A DNA stretch of 9,171 bases from Actinomycetes bacterium (GTDB lineage: Bacteria; Actinomycetota; Actinomycetes; Streptosporangiales; Streptosporangiaceae). Made by a program: the position numbers and the translations under genes. Shown here piece after piece: positions 1 through 6,373 of the stretch. Under the pieces are notes generated by a model, which saw only the letters and a list, made by a program, of their open reading frames with translations, did no database searches and was not told the origin of the DNA. Location of the stretch: the NCBI GenBank assembly GCA_023425615.1, contig JAFACJ010000343.1:1-9171 (forward strand). Reading direction: 5' to 3'. Within the stretch, counting starts at the first letter, position 1. The number at the start of each line of letters is the position of its first letter.

Positions 1-936
1 GAGGAGGGCGGGGTCCACGTTGCCCCCGGACAGGATCGCCACGCCGTCTCCCGGTGGCAGTTCGTCGCGGTGGAAGAGGAACGCCGCCGCTGCCACCGCG
101 CCGGCGGGCTCGGCGATCAGATGGACCCGGACCGCCAGCAGCCGCATCGTCTCGTGGATCTCCTCCTCGGTGACCGTGACGATGTCGTCGACGTACTCGG
201 CGATGTGCCGGAAGGGGAGGTCGCCGACCCGGTTGACCCGCAGCGCGTCGGCCATCGTGCGCCGGGTCTCGGCGGCGTCCCAGGACACCGGCCGGCCCAG
301 GAGGAAGTAGTCGCGGGCGTCGGCGGCGAGGGACGGCTCGACGCCGATCACCCGGGTGCCGGGGCTGAGCTCCTTGACCGCGACGGCCGTCCCGGCCAGC
401 AGCCCGCCGCCGCCCACCGGGGCCAGCACCAGCCCGGCGCCGGGGGCGTCCGCCATGATCTCCAGCCCGGCGGTGCCCTGCCCGGCGATCACCCTCCGGT
501 CGTCGAAGGGGGGAATGAGGTCATAGCCGTGCGCCCGCGCCAGCCGCTCCGCGGTCTCGGTACGCGCCTCCATCGTCGGCTCGACCAGGATGACCTCGGC
601 GCCCAGCCTGATGCACTCGGCCACCTTGACCTCGGGCGCGTTGCGGGGGATCACCAGCACCGCGCGGACGCCCAGTTCGCGGGCCGCGTAGGCGACGGCC
701 TGCGCGTGGTTGCCGCTGGAGTGCGCCACGACACCGGCCGGGAGCGGGCTTCCCCGCTCCCCTGCGGTCATCGCCGCGTAGGCGCCGCGGAGCTTGAACG
801 CGCCGATCGGCTGCAGCGACTCGGGCTTGATCCACAGGGGGGCGTCCGGGTAGCGGACGAGCGGGGTACGCACCGCGACACCGGACAGCCGGCGGGCGGC
901 GGCTTCGATCTCCGCCAACGTCACCAGATCGGACAT
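1..936 (-). CDS. PLP-dependent threonine/serine dehydratase (threonine ammonia-lyase type), 3' end cut by the window
   Basis: The 312 visible residues form a fold-type II PLP enzyme. Seen: the Schiff-base lysine K48 in an AFKLRGA motif, the substrate-binding SSGNH at 73-77, the phosphate-binding glycine loop GGGGL at 175-179, a conserved EPAGA at 276-280 and SGGN at 303-306 near the end. Enzymes of this family deaminate threonine to 2-oxobutyrate and ammonia (or serine to pyruvate) in the cytoplasm. Catalytic-domain-only members are about 310-330 residues, so only a few C-terminal residues should be missing. An ACT regulatory domain cannot be excluded because the end is outside the window, so biosynthetic (IlvA) and catabolic (TdcB) roles cannot be separated. 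The ATG at 936 gives a normal N-terminus. It has no good Shine-Dalgarno (a purine run lies about 16 nt upstream), and a TAAGCT hexamer sits 6 nt before it, so the message may be leaderless. It is divergent from bldC. Confidence 0.92.
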   Translation of the reverse strand, partial: MSDLVTLAEIEAAARRLSGVAVRTPLVRYPDAPLWIKPESLQPIGAFKLRGAYAAMTAGERGSPLPAGVVAHSSGNHAQAVAYAARELGVRAVLVIPRNAPEVKVAECIRLGAEVILVEPTMEARTETAERLARAHGYDLIPPFDDRRVIAGQGTAGLEIMADAPGAGLVLAPVGGGGLLAGTAVAVKELSPGTRVIGVEPSLAADARDYFLLGRPVSWDAAETRRTMADALRVNRVGDLPFRHIAEYVDDIVTVTEEEIHETMRLLAVRVHLIAEPAGAVAAAAFLFHRDELPPGDGVAILSGGNVDPALL

Positions 937-1204
937 GGTCGGAGCTTATCCGCCCCTTCCCTTCTGCACCGGACGCACCACCGGCCGAAAACTCATCTTC
1001 GCCGGTGTTCTCGCGTCAAGAACGGTGTCAGTGGGCCCTTCGGGACTGCTGTGAGATATGCGATGGTTACTTTGCGGAGTAAGGCCAGCTCACGGCGTCA
1101 CTCAAAGTTATGTTTCACGAAAACAAGGCATGAATCGGTCTCGACCCGGCACACTTGGAATCCATCCACCCGCGACCAGAGCGGGACAAAAGGGGAGAGA
1201 ATCC
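937..1204. other. Divergent intergenic region between the dehydratase gene and bldC
   Basis: These 268 nt are less GC-rich than the flanking genes and must hold both promoters. On the plus strand TATGTT at 1109-1114 fits a TANNNT -10, but no good -35 precedes it; if used, the bldC leader would be roughly 80-90 nt. A near-perfect inverted repeat (TTACTTTG at 1067-1074 and CAAAGTTA at 1103-1110, 7 of 8 positions complementary, 28-nt gap) overlaps this element and could be an operator. The bldC ribosome binding site AGGGGAG is at 1191-1197. No small gene is evident. Confidence 0.4.
943..948 (-). promoter_or_regulatory. Candidate -10 element of the dehydratase gene (possible leaderless transcript)
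   Basis: On the minus strand TAAGCT matches the actinobacterial TANNNT -10 pattern and ends 6 nt before the ATG at 936, which would put the transcription start at or next to the start codon. No convincing -35 hexamer is visible 17-19 nt further upstream. This is inference from spacing plus the missing Shine-Dalgarno. Confidence 0.3.
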
Positions 1205-1402
1205 GTGGAAAGCACTAGTGAGCGTCTGTTGACCCCTGGAGAGGTCGCAGCCCTGTTCCGGGTCGACCCCAAGACGGTCACCCGCTGGGCCGCCGCCGGC
1301 AGGATCAGCAGCATCCGCACTCCGGGGGGCCACCGCCGGTTCCGCGAGTCCGAGGTGCACGCGCTGCTGCGCGGAGACGAGCCGCTGGCCGAGGTCCGTT
1401 AG
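1205..1402 (+). CDS. bldC: BldC, small MerR-like developmental transcriptional regulator
   Basis: A 65-residue protein consisting almost only of a winged helix-turn-helix: LLTPGEVAALFRVDPKTVTRW at about 8-28, followed by the wing with GGHRRF at 41-46 and a closing helix to about residue 55. It resembles Streptomyces coelicolor BldC (68 aa) nearly end to end, especially FRVDPKTVTRWA and the SIRT-GGHRR segment. BldC lacks the dimerisation helix and effector domain of classical MerR proteins; in Streptomyces it binds DNA head to tail as oligomers and holds back entry into development. The GTG start is chosen because AGGGGAG lies 7 nt upstream and the product then has the family length; upstream in-frame codons add unrelated sequence. 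The gene is divergent from the dehydratase gene, and its TAG overlaps the TAA of the convergent gene at 1399-1677. The first residues and the last ten (GDEPLAEVR tail) are the least conserved parts. Confidence 0.95.
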   Translation: MESTSERLLTPGEVAALFRVDPKTVTRWAAAGRISSIRTPGGHRRFRESEVHALLRGDEPLAEVR

Positions 1403-1677
1403 TCAGCCACCGGTCCCGGCGGGGTTCCGGGGCCGGTGGGTTCCTCGGGCAGGGCGTCCCTCCACGCCTCGAACCGCGCGCGCAGGGCGGCGTCGTCCCT
1501 GCGCCACCGGCCGCGCAGCTCGGCCAGCTCCTCCTCGGTGCGCGCCGTTCCGGCGAGCCGCTCATACTCCGGGTCGTCCGGGCCGATCTCCACGTAGGCC
1601 TGCACGATCTCCCCTCCCTCGGTGAGCTCGCTGTGCGGCACGAGCAGTCTCCCGTTGGCGAGTCTGATCACATACAT
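1399..1677 (-). CDS. Small uncharacterised protein (92 aa) coupled to the metalloprotease gene
   Basis: I do not recognise a named family. The N-terminal half (1-45) looks like short beta strands with MYVIRLANGRLLVP, then an acidic stretch GPDDPEYERL. Residues 47-77 are rich in E, R, A and L and should form an amphipathic, highly charged helix. The tail (78-92) is Pro/Gly-rich with a Pro-Pro pair at 86-87. There is no signal peptide, membrane segment or cysteine, so it is probably cytoplasmic. It looks translated: the ATG at 1677 is preceded by GAGGGG at 7 nt, and this site overlaps the TGA of the upstream protease gene, leaving an 11-nt gap that suggests translational coupling. A partner, regulator or substrate of the protease would fit the context, but this is inference. 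Its TAA overlaps the bldC stop tail to tail, and the bldC hairpin is contained in its last codons. Confidence 0.8.
   Translation of the reverse strand: MYVIRLANGRLLVPHSELTEGGEIVQAYVEIGPDDPEYERLAGTARTEEELAELRGRWRRDDAALRARFEAWRDALPEEPTGPGTPPGPVAD
1407..1439 (+). terminator. Strong stem-loop directly after bldC, probable terminator
   Basis: CCACCGGTCCCGG (1407-1419) pairs with CCGGGGCCGGTGG (1427-1439) around a 7-nt loop, giving a continuous 13-bp stem with one G-U pair (1414/1432). It begins 4 nt after the bldC stop. There is no clear U tract, which is common for actinomycete terminators. On the opposite strand the G-U pair becomes an A-C mismatch, so the structure favours plus-strand RNA. It lies inside the last codons of the convergent 92-residue gene. 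Confidence 0.6.
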
Positions 1678-1688
1678 TCTCGCACCCC

Positions 1689-2519
1689 TCAGATTCCGTA
1701 CCGGCGGTTGAAGAAGAGCATCACGTCGAGCGCCAGACGGATGTTGCCGCCCAGCATGTCGACGAGGGCGGGACGCTGATGTGAGGCGATGGCCGCGAAC
1801 GCGTCCGCGAAGAACTCACGCAATCCCAGTTTTCCCTGTTGCTGGTGAAAATCACTCTGCAGGAACGGGACACATGAGGCGTACAGCTTTCGGAATTCCG
1901 GTGTATCGGATACCCATGCCTCCCCCGGGGCGTCCACGTCGTCCAGGGCGTGACCGATCTCGTGCATCATCACGTCCGGCGTGGGCGAGGGCCGGTCGCC
2001 CACCACGACCTTGCGCCCGCCGTAGGCTCCGGCGCAGATGTCCCATGTCGCCCGTCCCGACGGCAGGCTCCTGCCCTTGAGGGCGCCCATGTGGTCGAGG
2101 TCGGGCACCCCGCCCGGTCCCACGTAGATGCCGTCCAGCTCCGCCGCCAGCTTGAGCTTGAGCCGCTCGGGGAGCATGGCAAGGCTCTCCACCGCCCGCA
2201 CCACCTCGGGCGAGGGGGAGCCACGGCGGTGGTCCCACTGGCGGTACAGGACCGCCTCCAGCGGGCCGCAGTGGACCCTGCCGTCACCGCCCCAGGGATG
2301 GTCCGGGGAATGCGGAGGCACCCGGACGATCGTCTCGGGTGCCTCCATCACGCCGGATGCCTCGGGGGCCTCGGGCGTGTCGTCGAGCTCATAGGCGGAG
2401 TAGTCGCGCGCCGTCGCGCGCAGGAACCTCCCGCCCCTGTCCCTGGGCTGTGACTCCCGCGGCCTCGCCTCCGTCAGCGAGACGCCCTCGGTGGTCCTCC
2501 GGTGCCGACCCCACCGCAT
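1689..2519 (-). CDS. Predicted zinc metalloprotease of the anthrax lethal factor C-domain-like (ATLF/PPEP, M34-like) type
   Basis: With the ATG at 2519 the protein has 276 residues. The C-terminal half carries the zincin motif HEIGHALDD (H186, E187, H190) and, 45 residues after H190, REFFADAF with E235 as likely third zinc ligand. This closely parallels HEFGHAVDD and EFFAEAF of anthrax lethal factor and the Pro-Pro endopeptidases. The preceding region (a helix with LPERLKLKL, GxYVGPGGVPD, then GAYGGRKVVVGD) also follows that fold. The tyrosine found 7 residues before the third ligand in lethal factor is a glutamine here. There is no signal peptide or membrane segment, and the first 70 or so residues are low-complexity and probably disordered, so it should act in the cytoplasm on an unknown target. 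The ATG at 2519 is preferred because GGGGG lies 5 nt upstream; an upstream in-frame TTG at 2558 lacks a ribosome binding site and would give 289 residues. It starts 62 nt after the ccsB stop and is followed 11 nt later by the 92-residue gene. Confidence 0.83.
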   Translation of the reverse strand: MRWGRHRRTTEGVSLTEARPRESQPRDRGGRFLRATARDYSAYELDDTPEAPEASGVMEAPETIVRVPPHSPDHPWGGDGRVHCGPLEAVLYRQWDHRRGSPSPEVVRAVESLAMLPERLKLKLAAELDGIYVGPGGVPDLDHMGALKGRSLPSGRATWDICAGAYGGRKVVVGDRPSPTPDVMMHEIGHALDDVDAPGEAWVSDTPEFRKLYASCVPFLQSDFHQQQGKLGLREFFADAFAAIASHQRPALVDMLGGNIRLALDVMLFFNRRYGI

Positions 2520-2537
2520 GCCATCCCCCGCTCTGAC

Positions 2538-2553
2538 TGGACGCTCTCGTCCA
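2538..2553. repeat. Short perfect hairpin between ccsB and the metalloprotease gene
   Basis: TGGACG (2538-2543) and CGTCCA (2548-2553) are exact inverted repeats around a 4-nt loop. It lies in the only gap longer than 50 nt downstream of ccsB on this strand. With 6 bp and no U tract it is a weak terminator at best; it could be an operator for the protease gene or an RNA processing site. No good promoter hexamers are visible beside it. Confidence 0.35.
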
Positions 2554-2581
2554 TTCAAGCGTGAAACAGCGCAAGATCACA

Positions 2582-3535
2582 TTAAACGCCCGCGTAGGAA
2601 TGCAGGCCGTTGAGGAAGATGTTCACACCGACCAGGTTGAACAGCAGCGCCGCGTATCCCACGACGGACACGACCGCGGCCTTGCGGCCCTTCCAGCCCG
2701 CGGTCGCCCTGGCGTGCAGATAGCCGGCGTAGATCGCGAAGACGATGAACGACCAGGTCTCCTTGGGGTCCCAGCCCCAGTAGCGGCCCCATGCCTCATC
2801 CGCCCAGATCGCACCGGCGATGATGGCGAACGTCCACACCGGGAAGACGAACATGACCGACTTGTAGGACAGGCTGTCGAAGACCTCGGCCTTGGGGAGC
2901 CTGGCGAAGAACGCGGGCCTGCCCTTCTCCTCGAACCGGGCGGCGCCCAGGTACAGCAGCGTGGAGACGAAGCCGACGGTGAACCCGCCCGAGGCGATGA
3001 TCGCGGCGGTGACGTGGATGGCGATCCAGTAGGACTTCAGCGCCGGGACCAGCTCGCCCGGCGCCTGGTAGAGCCAGATGGTGGCGGCGCCGAGGCCCAG
3101 CACCACCGCGAGCATGACGAACGCGCCGAGGAAGCGCGCCTTGTCGCGGACCAGCAGCACCAGGTAGCCGGTCACCGCGGCCAGGCAGATCGCCACCACG
3201 AACTCGTACATGTTGCCCCACGGCCAGCGGGACACCGACATGCCGCGGGTGACGACCCCGCCCAGGTGCAGCAGCCAGCCGAACGTGGTGATGAGGACGG
3301 CGAACCTGCCCCAGTCGCGGCGCGGCGCCTCCTCTTCCTCCTCGGCGTCTCCCGCGTCCGCGCCCGTCACGTCCTCCGCCGGGGAGCCGGCGCCCACCAG
3401 TTCCTTGACACGGGCCTTGGCGGGACGGGGGGAGAAGGCGAGATCGGCCGCGTAGCCGAGCATCGCCACCACATACAGCAGGACCGCCCCGAGCAGCATG
3501 TTGTTGCTCAGGTCGGCGAGTTCGGTGTCGACCAC
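2582..3535 (-). CDS. ccsB: CcsB/CcsA (ResC-like) cytochrome c biogenesis haem handling protein
   Basis: A 317-residue multi-span membrane protein of the system II cytochrome c maturation complex, which with ResB moves haem across the membrane and attaches it to apocytochrome c. The diagnostic tryptophan-rich WWD segment is WGRYWGWDPKETW at 249-261. Candidate haem-ligand histidines are H90 (in WLLHLGG), H174 and H312 (GLHSY). Hydrophobic spans lie at about 13-33, 77-95, 110-129, 134-155, 170-197, 226-244, 260-275 and 285-308. A loop at about 39-75 contains a run of five glutamates (65-69), an acidic insertion between the first two spans. The GTG at 3535 is chosen because AAGGAG lies 7 nt upstream, inside the last codons of resB; the gap to the resB stop is 4 nt, so translation is likely coupled. 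Codons upstream of the GTG overlap resB and encode unrelated sequence. It is the last gene of the haem/cytochrome c cluster before the metalloprotease. Confidence 0.96.
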   Translation of the reverse strand: MVDTELADLSNNMLLGAVLLYVVAMLGYAADLAFSPRPAKARVKELVGAGSPAEDVTGADAGDAEEEEEAPRRDWGRFAVLITTFGWLLHLGGVVTRGMSVSRWPWGNMYEFVVAICLAAVTGYLVLLVRDKARFLGAFVMLAVVLGLGAATIWLYQAPGELVPALKSYWIAIHVTAAIIASGGFTVGFVSTLLYLGAARFEEKGRPAFFARLPKAEVFDSLSYKSVMFVFPVWTFAIIAGAIWADEAWGRYWGWDPKETWSFIVFAIYAGYLHARATAGWKGRKAAVVSVVGYAALLFNLVGVNIFLNGLHSYAGV

Positions 3536-3539
3536 CGCG

Positions 3540-5060
3540 TCACTCCTTGATCGTTCCGGCCGGCACCGGCTCGGGTTCCTCTGGGCGCAGCTCGCGCAGC
3601 AGGTCGTCGAACTCCCCGGTGGGGGTGCCCAGGGTGAGGCCGCCGACCTCGACCACCGTACGCCCGTCCTCTCCGGCGCTCGCACGGACCCACACCCTGC
3701 GGCGGCGCGTCATCAGCGACACCACGAGGCCGGCGATCGCCACCGTAGCCGCGACCAGCGCCGGGATCCGTCCGGGGTCGTAGTTGACGGTCAGGGAGGC
3801 GTACTGCTTGTAGCCGACGAAGGTGATCTCCCCCGCCCCGTCCGGCAGCTTCAGCGTCTCCCCGACGCCCATCGCCTTGCGGTCGATCTTCAGCATCTGC
3901 AGCTTGGAGGCGTCGAGCTCGTACACCGACTGGGCGCGCCCCGAGTCCATGTTCAGATCGCCCTTGAACGCGCCGATGACCGCGACCATCGGGTTCAGCG
4001 CGTCGGGGAAGGAGGAGACGACCTTCCCGTCGCCGCCGGGGGCCGCCGTGGGCCAGAACATCACCTGGAAGCCGAGCTGCGGATCGGCGTCCGGCGCCTT
4101 GATGACGCCCTCGGAGGCCATCGAGCCCGAGTCCAGCGGCAGGAACTGGACCGCGTCGTTGAAGGCGACGTCGCCCTTGCTGTCGGTGATCTTGAAGATC
4201 GGCGCGTAGCCCTGGCCCAGCAGGTAGACCTTGGCGCCCCGCACGTCCAGCGGATGGTTGACCCGCACCACCGCGGTGCGCTCGCGGCCGCCGGCGTCCT
4301 CCCGGTAGGTGACCTTCGCCGAGAAGTCCCTGGCCTGGCCGAGCTGGGAGCCCGAGGTGATGTAGGTGGCCTTGAAGTCATCGAGCGTCACCTGGAACGG
4401 CGCGAGGTCGGCGGGGTCCACCATGTGGCCCGGCTTGTACTCGTCGTAGTAGGCGACCGAGTTGGTGAAGCCCGTCCCCTCGGTCAGCAGCAGGCTGCCC
4501 CGGTAGCCGAACATCGCGCCGAGGCCCACCGAGAAGATCAGCGCCAGCAGCGCCAGATGGAAGACGAGGTTCCCCGCCTCGTGCAGGTAGCCCTTCTCCG
4601 CCGCGACCGAACCCTCGTCGGCGACGACGCGGAACCGGCGCCCGCGCAGCCGCTCACGCGCCTGCTCCAGCACCGCCTCGGGCGAGTCGCCCGAGGTGAA
4701 CCGCGCGTTCTGGGGCAGCCTGCCCAGCCGCTTGGGCGCGGACGGCGGACGCGACCTGACGTTCTGCAGGAGCTGCCAGGAGCGCGGCAGGACGCACCCG
4801 GCCAGCGAGACGAACAGCAGCAGGTAGATCGCGGCGAACCACGGCGCGGCGAACACGTCGAAGAGCGACAGCCTGTCCAGCCAGGGCGCCAGCTTCGCGT
4901 GGTCCTCGAAGTACTGCGCCACCTTCTCCGGCGACTGGCCGCGCTGGGGGAAGACCGATCCCGGCACCGACGCCAGCGCCACCAGGAACAGCAGCACCAG
5001 CGCCGTCCGCATGGAGGTGAGCTGCCGCCAGCACCAGCGCAGCCAGCCTTTGAGACCCAT
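3540..5060 (-). CDS. resB: ResB/Ccs1 cytochrome c biogenesis protein
   Basis: A 506-residue ResB-family protein, the partner of CcsB in the system II haem lyase at the cytoplasmic membrane. Membrane spans are at about 18-37, 72-92, 163-186 and 433-450, the last followed by the positive stop-transfer segment TRRRR. The large loop between spans 3 and 4 (about 187-432) is predicted outside the cell; it holds VNHPLDVRG (267-275), and H168 in NLVFHLALL is the conserved span-3 histidine of Ccs1 proteins. The cytoplasmic tail (451-506) is acidic. The ATG at 5060 directly follows the ccdA stop (TAG-ATG, no gap). A weak AGGA lies about 12 nt upstream, so initiation probably depends on coupling to ccdA. 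An alternative M17 would shorten the cytoplasmic N-terminus and also lacks a Shine-Dalgarno. Confidence 0.95.
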   Translation of the reverse strand: MGLKGWLRWCWRQLTSMRTALVLLFLVALASVPGSVFPQRGQSPEKVAQYFEDHAKLAPWLDRLSLFDVFAAPWFAAIYLLLFVSLAGCVLPRSWQLLQNVRSRPPSAPKRLGRLPQNARFTSGDSPEAVLEQARERLRGRRFRVVADEGSVAAEKGYLHEAGNLVFHLALLALIFSVGLGAMFGYRGSLLLTEGTGFTNSVAYYDEYKPGHMVDPADLAPFQVTLDDFKATYITSGSQLGQARDFSAKVTYREDAGGRERTAVVRVNHPLDVRGAKVYLLGQGYAPIFKITDSKGDVAFNDAVQFLPLDSGSMASEGVIKAPDADPQLGFQVMFWPTAAPGGDGKVVSSFPDALNPMVAVIGAFKGDLNMDSGRAQSVYELDASKLQMLKIDRKAMGVGETLKLPDGAGEITFVGYKQYASLTVNYDPGRIPALVAATVAIAGLVVSLMTRRRRVWVRASAGEDGRTVVEVGGLTLGTPTGEFDDLLRELRPEEPEPVPAGTIKE

Positions 5061-5813
5061 CTAGATCACCGTCCTGAAGCCGCCGATCCAGACCCGCAGC
5101 TCATTGTTCAACTCCGTCCACAGCCCGCTGACCAGCAGCAGCCCGATGACGACGAGCATGCCGCCGCCCAGCCGCATCACCAGCAGATAGTGGCGCCGCA
5201 CCCATCCGAAGACGGTGAGCGCCTTGCGGTAGGCCAGCGCCGTCAGCAGGAACGGCAACCCCAGGCCCACGCAGTAGAAGAAGGAGAGCACCCCGCCGCG
5301 CAGCGGGGTCCCCTCGGTCACCGCCAGCGCCTGGATGGCGCCCAGCGTCGGGCCGATGCAGGGCGTCCAGCCCAGCCCGAACAGCAGTCCCAGCAGCGGC
5401 GCGCCGGCCAGCCCCGGACTGGGCAGCCGCGCCGACTTGAAGGTGCGCTGAAGGTTGGTGAAGAAGCCCATGAACAGCAGGCCCATGACGATCGTGAGGG
5501 CGCCCAGGACCCGGGTGATGACGTCCTGGTAGGAGAACAGCCAGTGCCCGAGGCCGCCGAACACGAGCCCGTACGCCATGAACACCAGCGTGAAGCCCAG
5601 CACGAACAGCATGACGCCGCCCACCAGCCGTCCCCTGCGCTGCTCGGCCAGGTCCTCGCCGGTCATGCCCGTCACATACGACAGATAGCCGGGGACCAGC
5701 GGCAGGACGCAGGGGCTGAGGAAGGAGACCATGCCCGCCAGCGCGGCCAGCGGCAGCGCCATCACCAGCGTGCCGCTGGTGATGGTCTGCTCCACTCCCA
5801 TCGCGAGCGTCAT
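5061..5813 (-). CDS. ccdA: CcdA, thiol-disulfide electron transfer membrane protein
   Basis: A 250-residue CcdA/DsbD-gamma protein with about six hydrophobic spans (roughly 15-40, 65-88, 98-118, 135-165, 175-195 and 208-232). The two redox cysteines are both present in their usual settings: C35 in FLSPCVLPLVPGYLSY and C152 in GWTPCIGPTLGAI. It carries electrons from cytoplasmic thioredoxin across the membrane to the extracytoplasmic TlpA/ResA protein encoded just upstream, keeping apocytochrome c cysteines reduced for haem attachment. The ATG at 5813 overlaps the tlpA stop as ATGA, and a GGAG lies only 2 nt upstream, pointing to reinitiation or coupling. M5, twelve nucleotides on, is an alternative with no better ribosome binding site. 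Length is normal for the family. Confidence 0.95.
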   Translation of the reverse strand: MTLAMGVEQTITSGTLVMALPLAALAGMVSFLSPCVLPLVPGYLSYVTGMTGEDLAEQRRGRLVGGVMLFVLGFTLVFMAYGLVFGGLGHWLFSYQDVITRVLGALTIVMGLLFMGFFTNLQRTFKSARLPSPGLAGAPLLGLLFGLGWTPCIGPTLGAIQALAVTEGTPLRGGVLSFFYCVGLGLPFLLTALAYRKALTVFGWVRRHYLLVMRLGGGMLVVIGLLLVSGLWTELNNELRVWIGGFRTVI

Positions 5814-6337
5814 CGCTCCGCGACGATCTTCGCCAGCGCCGGGTCGAGCCGCGCCTTGCTGACGATGCCGGGGAACTGCACCGCGATCCGGCCCTCGCGG
5901 TCCAGGATCAGCGTGGTCGGCAGCGCGCTGGGGTTCACCGAGGAGAACGCCTGAGTGATCTTGCCTTCGGGGTCGAAGAGGCTGGGATAGGTGGAGCCGA
6001 AGTTGCGGACGAACGCCTTGGCCCCGTCGCGGGTGTCGCGGGTGTCGATCCCGACGAACTCCACGCCGGCGTCCTTGTTCTGCTTGTAGGTCTCCTCCAG
6101 GGCCGGCGCCTCGGCACGGCACGGGCCGCACCAGGACGCCCAGAAGTTGACGACCACGACCCTGCCCCGGTGCGCGGCGAGATCGAACTGCTGCCCGTCC
6201 AGGGTCTCGCCCTTGACCGCCGCGGGCGAGCGGCGGTCGGCGCCGGGGATCGGCTCGCCCGGCTCCGCGGTGCCGCCCGAGGAACAGCCGGCGGCCAGGG
6301 CCACCGCGGTGAACGCCAGGACGGCACGGCGGATCAT
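5810..6337 (-). CDS. resA: TlpA/ResA-like extracytoplasmic thioredoxin, lipoprotein
   Basis: A 175-residue protein with a lipoprotein signal: MIRR, a hydrophobic core and the lipobox LAAGC with C18 as lipidation site, then a Ser/Gly-rich linker to about residue 40. The thioredoxin domain has VVNFWASWCGPC with C70 and C73, and the cis-proline segment ALPTT with P140. Proteins of this type reduce the haem-binding cysteines of apocytochrome c, drawing electrons from CcdA, which is encoded next and overlaps by 4 nt. The gene is therefore assigned to cytochrome c maturation rather than general thiol exchange; the symbol rests on family and context. The ATG at 6337 has an excellent AGGAG 6 nt upstream, the best ribosome binding site in the cluster. 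A palindrome and a possible -10 lie just upstream, so an extra promoter here is plausible. Confidence 0.94.
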   Translation of the reverse strand: MIRRAVLAFTAVALAAGCSSGGTAEPGEPIPGADRRSPAAVKGETLDGQQFDLAAHRGRVVVVNFWASWCGPCRAEAPALEETYKQNKDAGVEFVGIDTRDTRDGAKAFVRNFGSTYPSLFDPEGKITQAFSSVNPSALPTTLILDREGRIAVQFPGIVSKARLDPALAKIVAER

Positions 6338-6351
6338 GAGGTACTCCTAAT

Positions 6352-6370
6352 GCACTACGAGCTGTAGTAC
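6352..6370. promoter_or_regulatory. Palindrome upstream of tlpA: candidate operator or leader hairpin
   Basis: GCACTAC (6352-6358) and GTAGTAC (6364-6370) form an imperfect palindrome, 6 of 7 positions complementary, around GAGCT. It lies 3 nt upstream of the tlpA Shine-Dalgarno (6344-6348). As minus-strand RNA the arms can pair over 7 bp, including one G-U. The arms resemble TACTAC/GTAGTA dyads bound by BlaI/MecI-family repressors, but the spacing differs from what I recall, so that link is inference only. Confidence 0.45.
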
Positions 6371-6373
6371 GTG

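Noticed and set aside
70..1218. Plus-strand open frame opposite the dehydratase gene and running into bldC
   Set aside because: The minus strand encodes all PLP-enzyme motifs in order; the plus product is low complexity.
2538..2553. Hairpin after ccsB as an intrinsic terminator
   Set aside because: Only 6 bp with no U tract, and it lies some 30 nt after the stop; too weak to call a terminator.
2520..2558. TTG start at 2558 for the metalloprotease
   Set aside because: No Shine-Dalgarno precedes it, while the ATG at 2519 has GGGGG at 5 nt; it cannot be fully excluded.
2561..3550. Plus-strand open frame opposite ccsB
   Set aside because: Antisense to ccsB with its WWD motif; product is charged low-complexity sequence.
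3536..3685. N-terminal extension of ccsB inside resB
   Set aside because: It overlaps the resB end in another frame and lacks a ribosome binding site, whereas the GTG at 3535 has AAGGAG at 7 nt.
3498..5954. Very long plus-strand open frame opposite resB and ccdA
   Set aside because: It is antisense to two well-identified genes; its product is repetitive His/Arg/Gln-rich sequence typical of the reverse of GC-rich codons and shows no domain.
6352..6370. Firm assignment of the palindrome as a BlaI operator
   Set aside because: The arms are similar, but spacer length does not clearly match, and no blaI gene is in the window; kept only as a candidate regulatory site.
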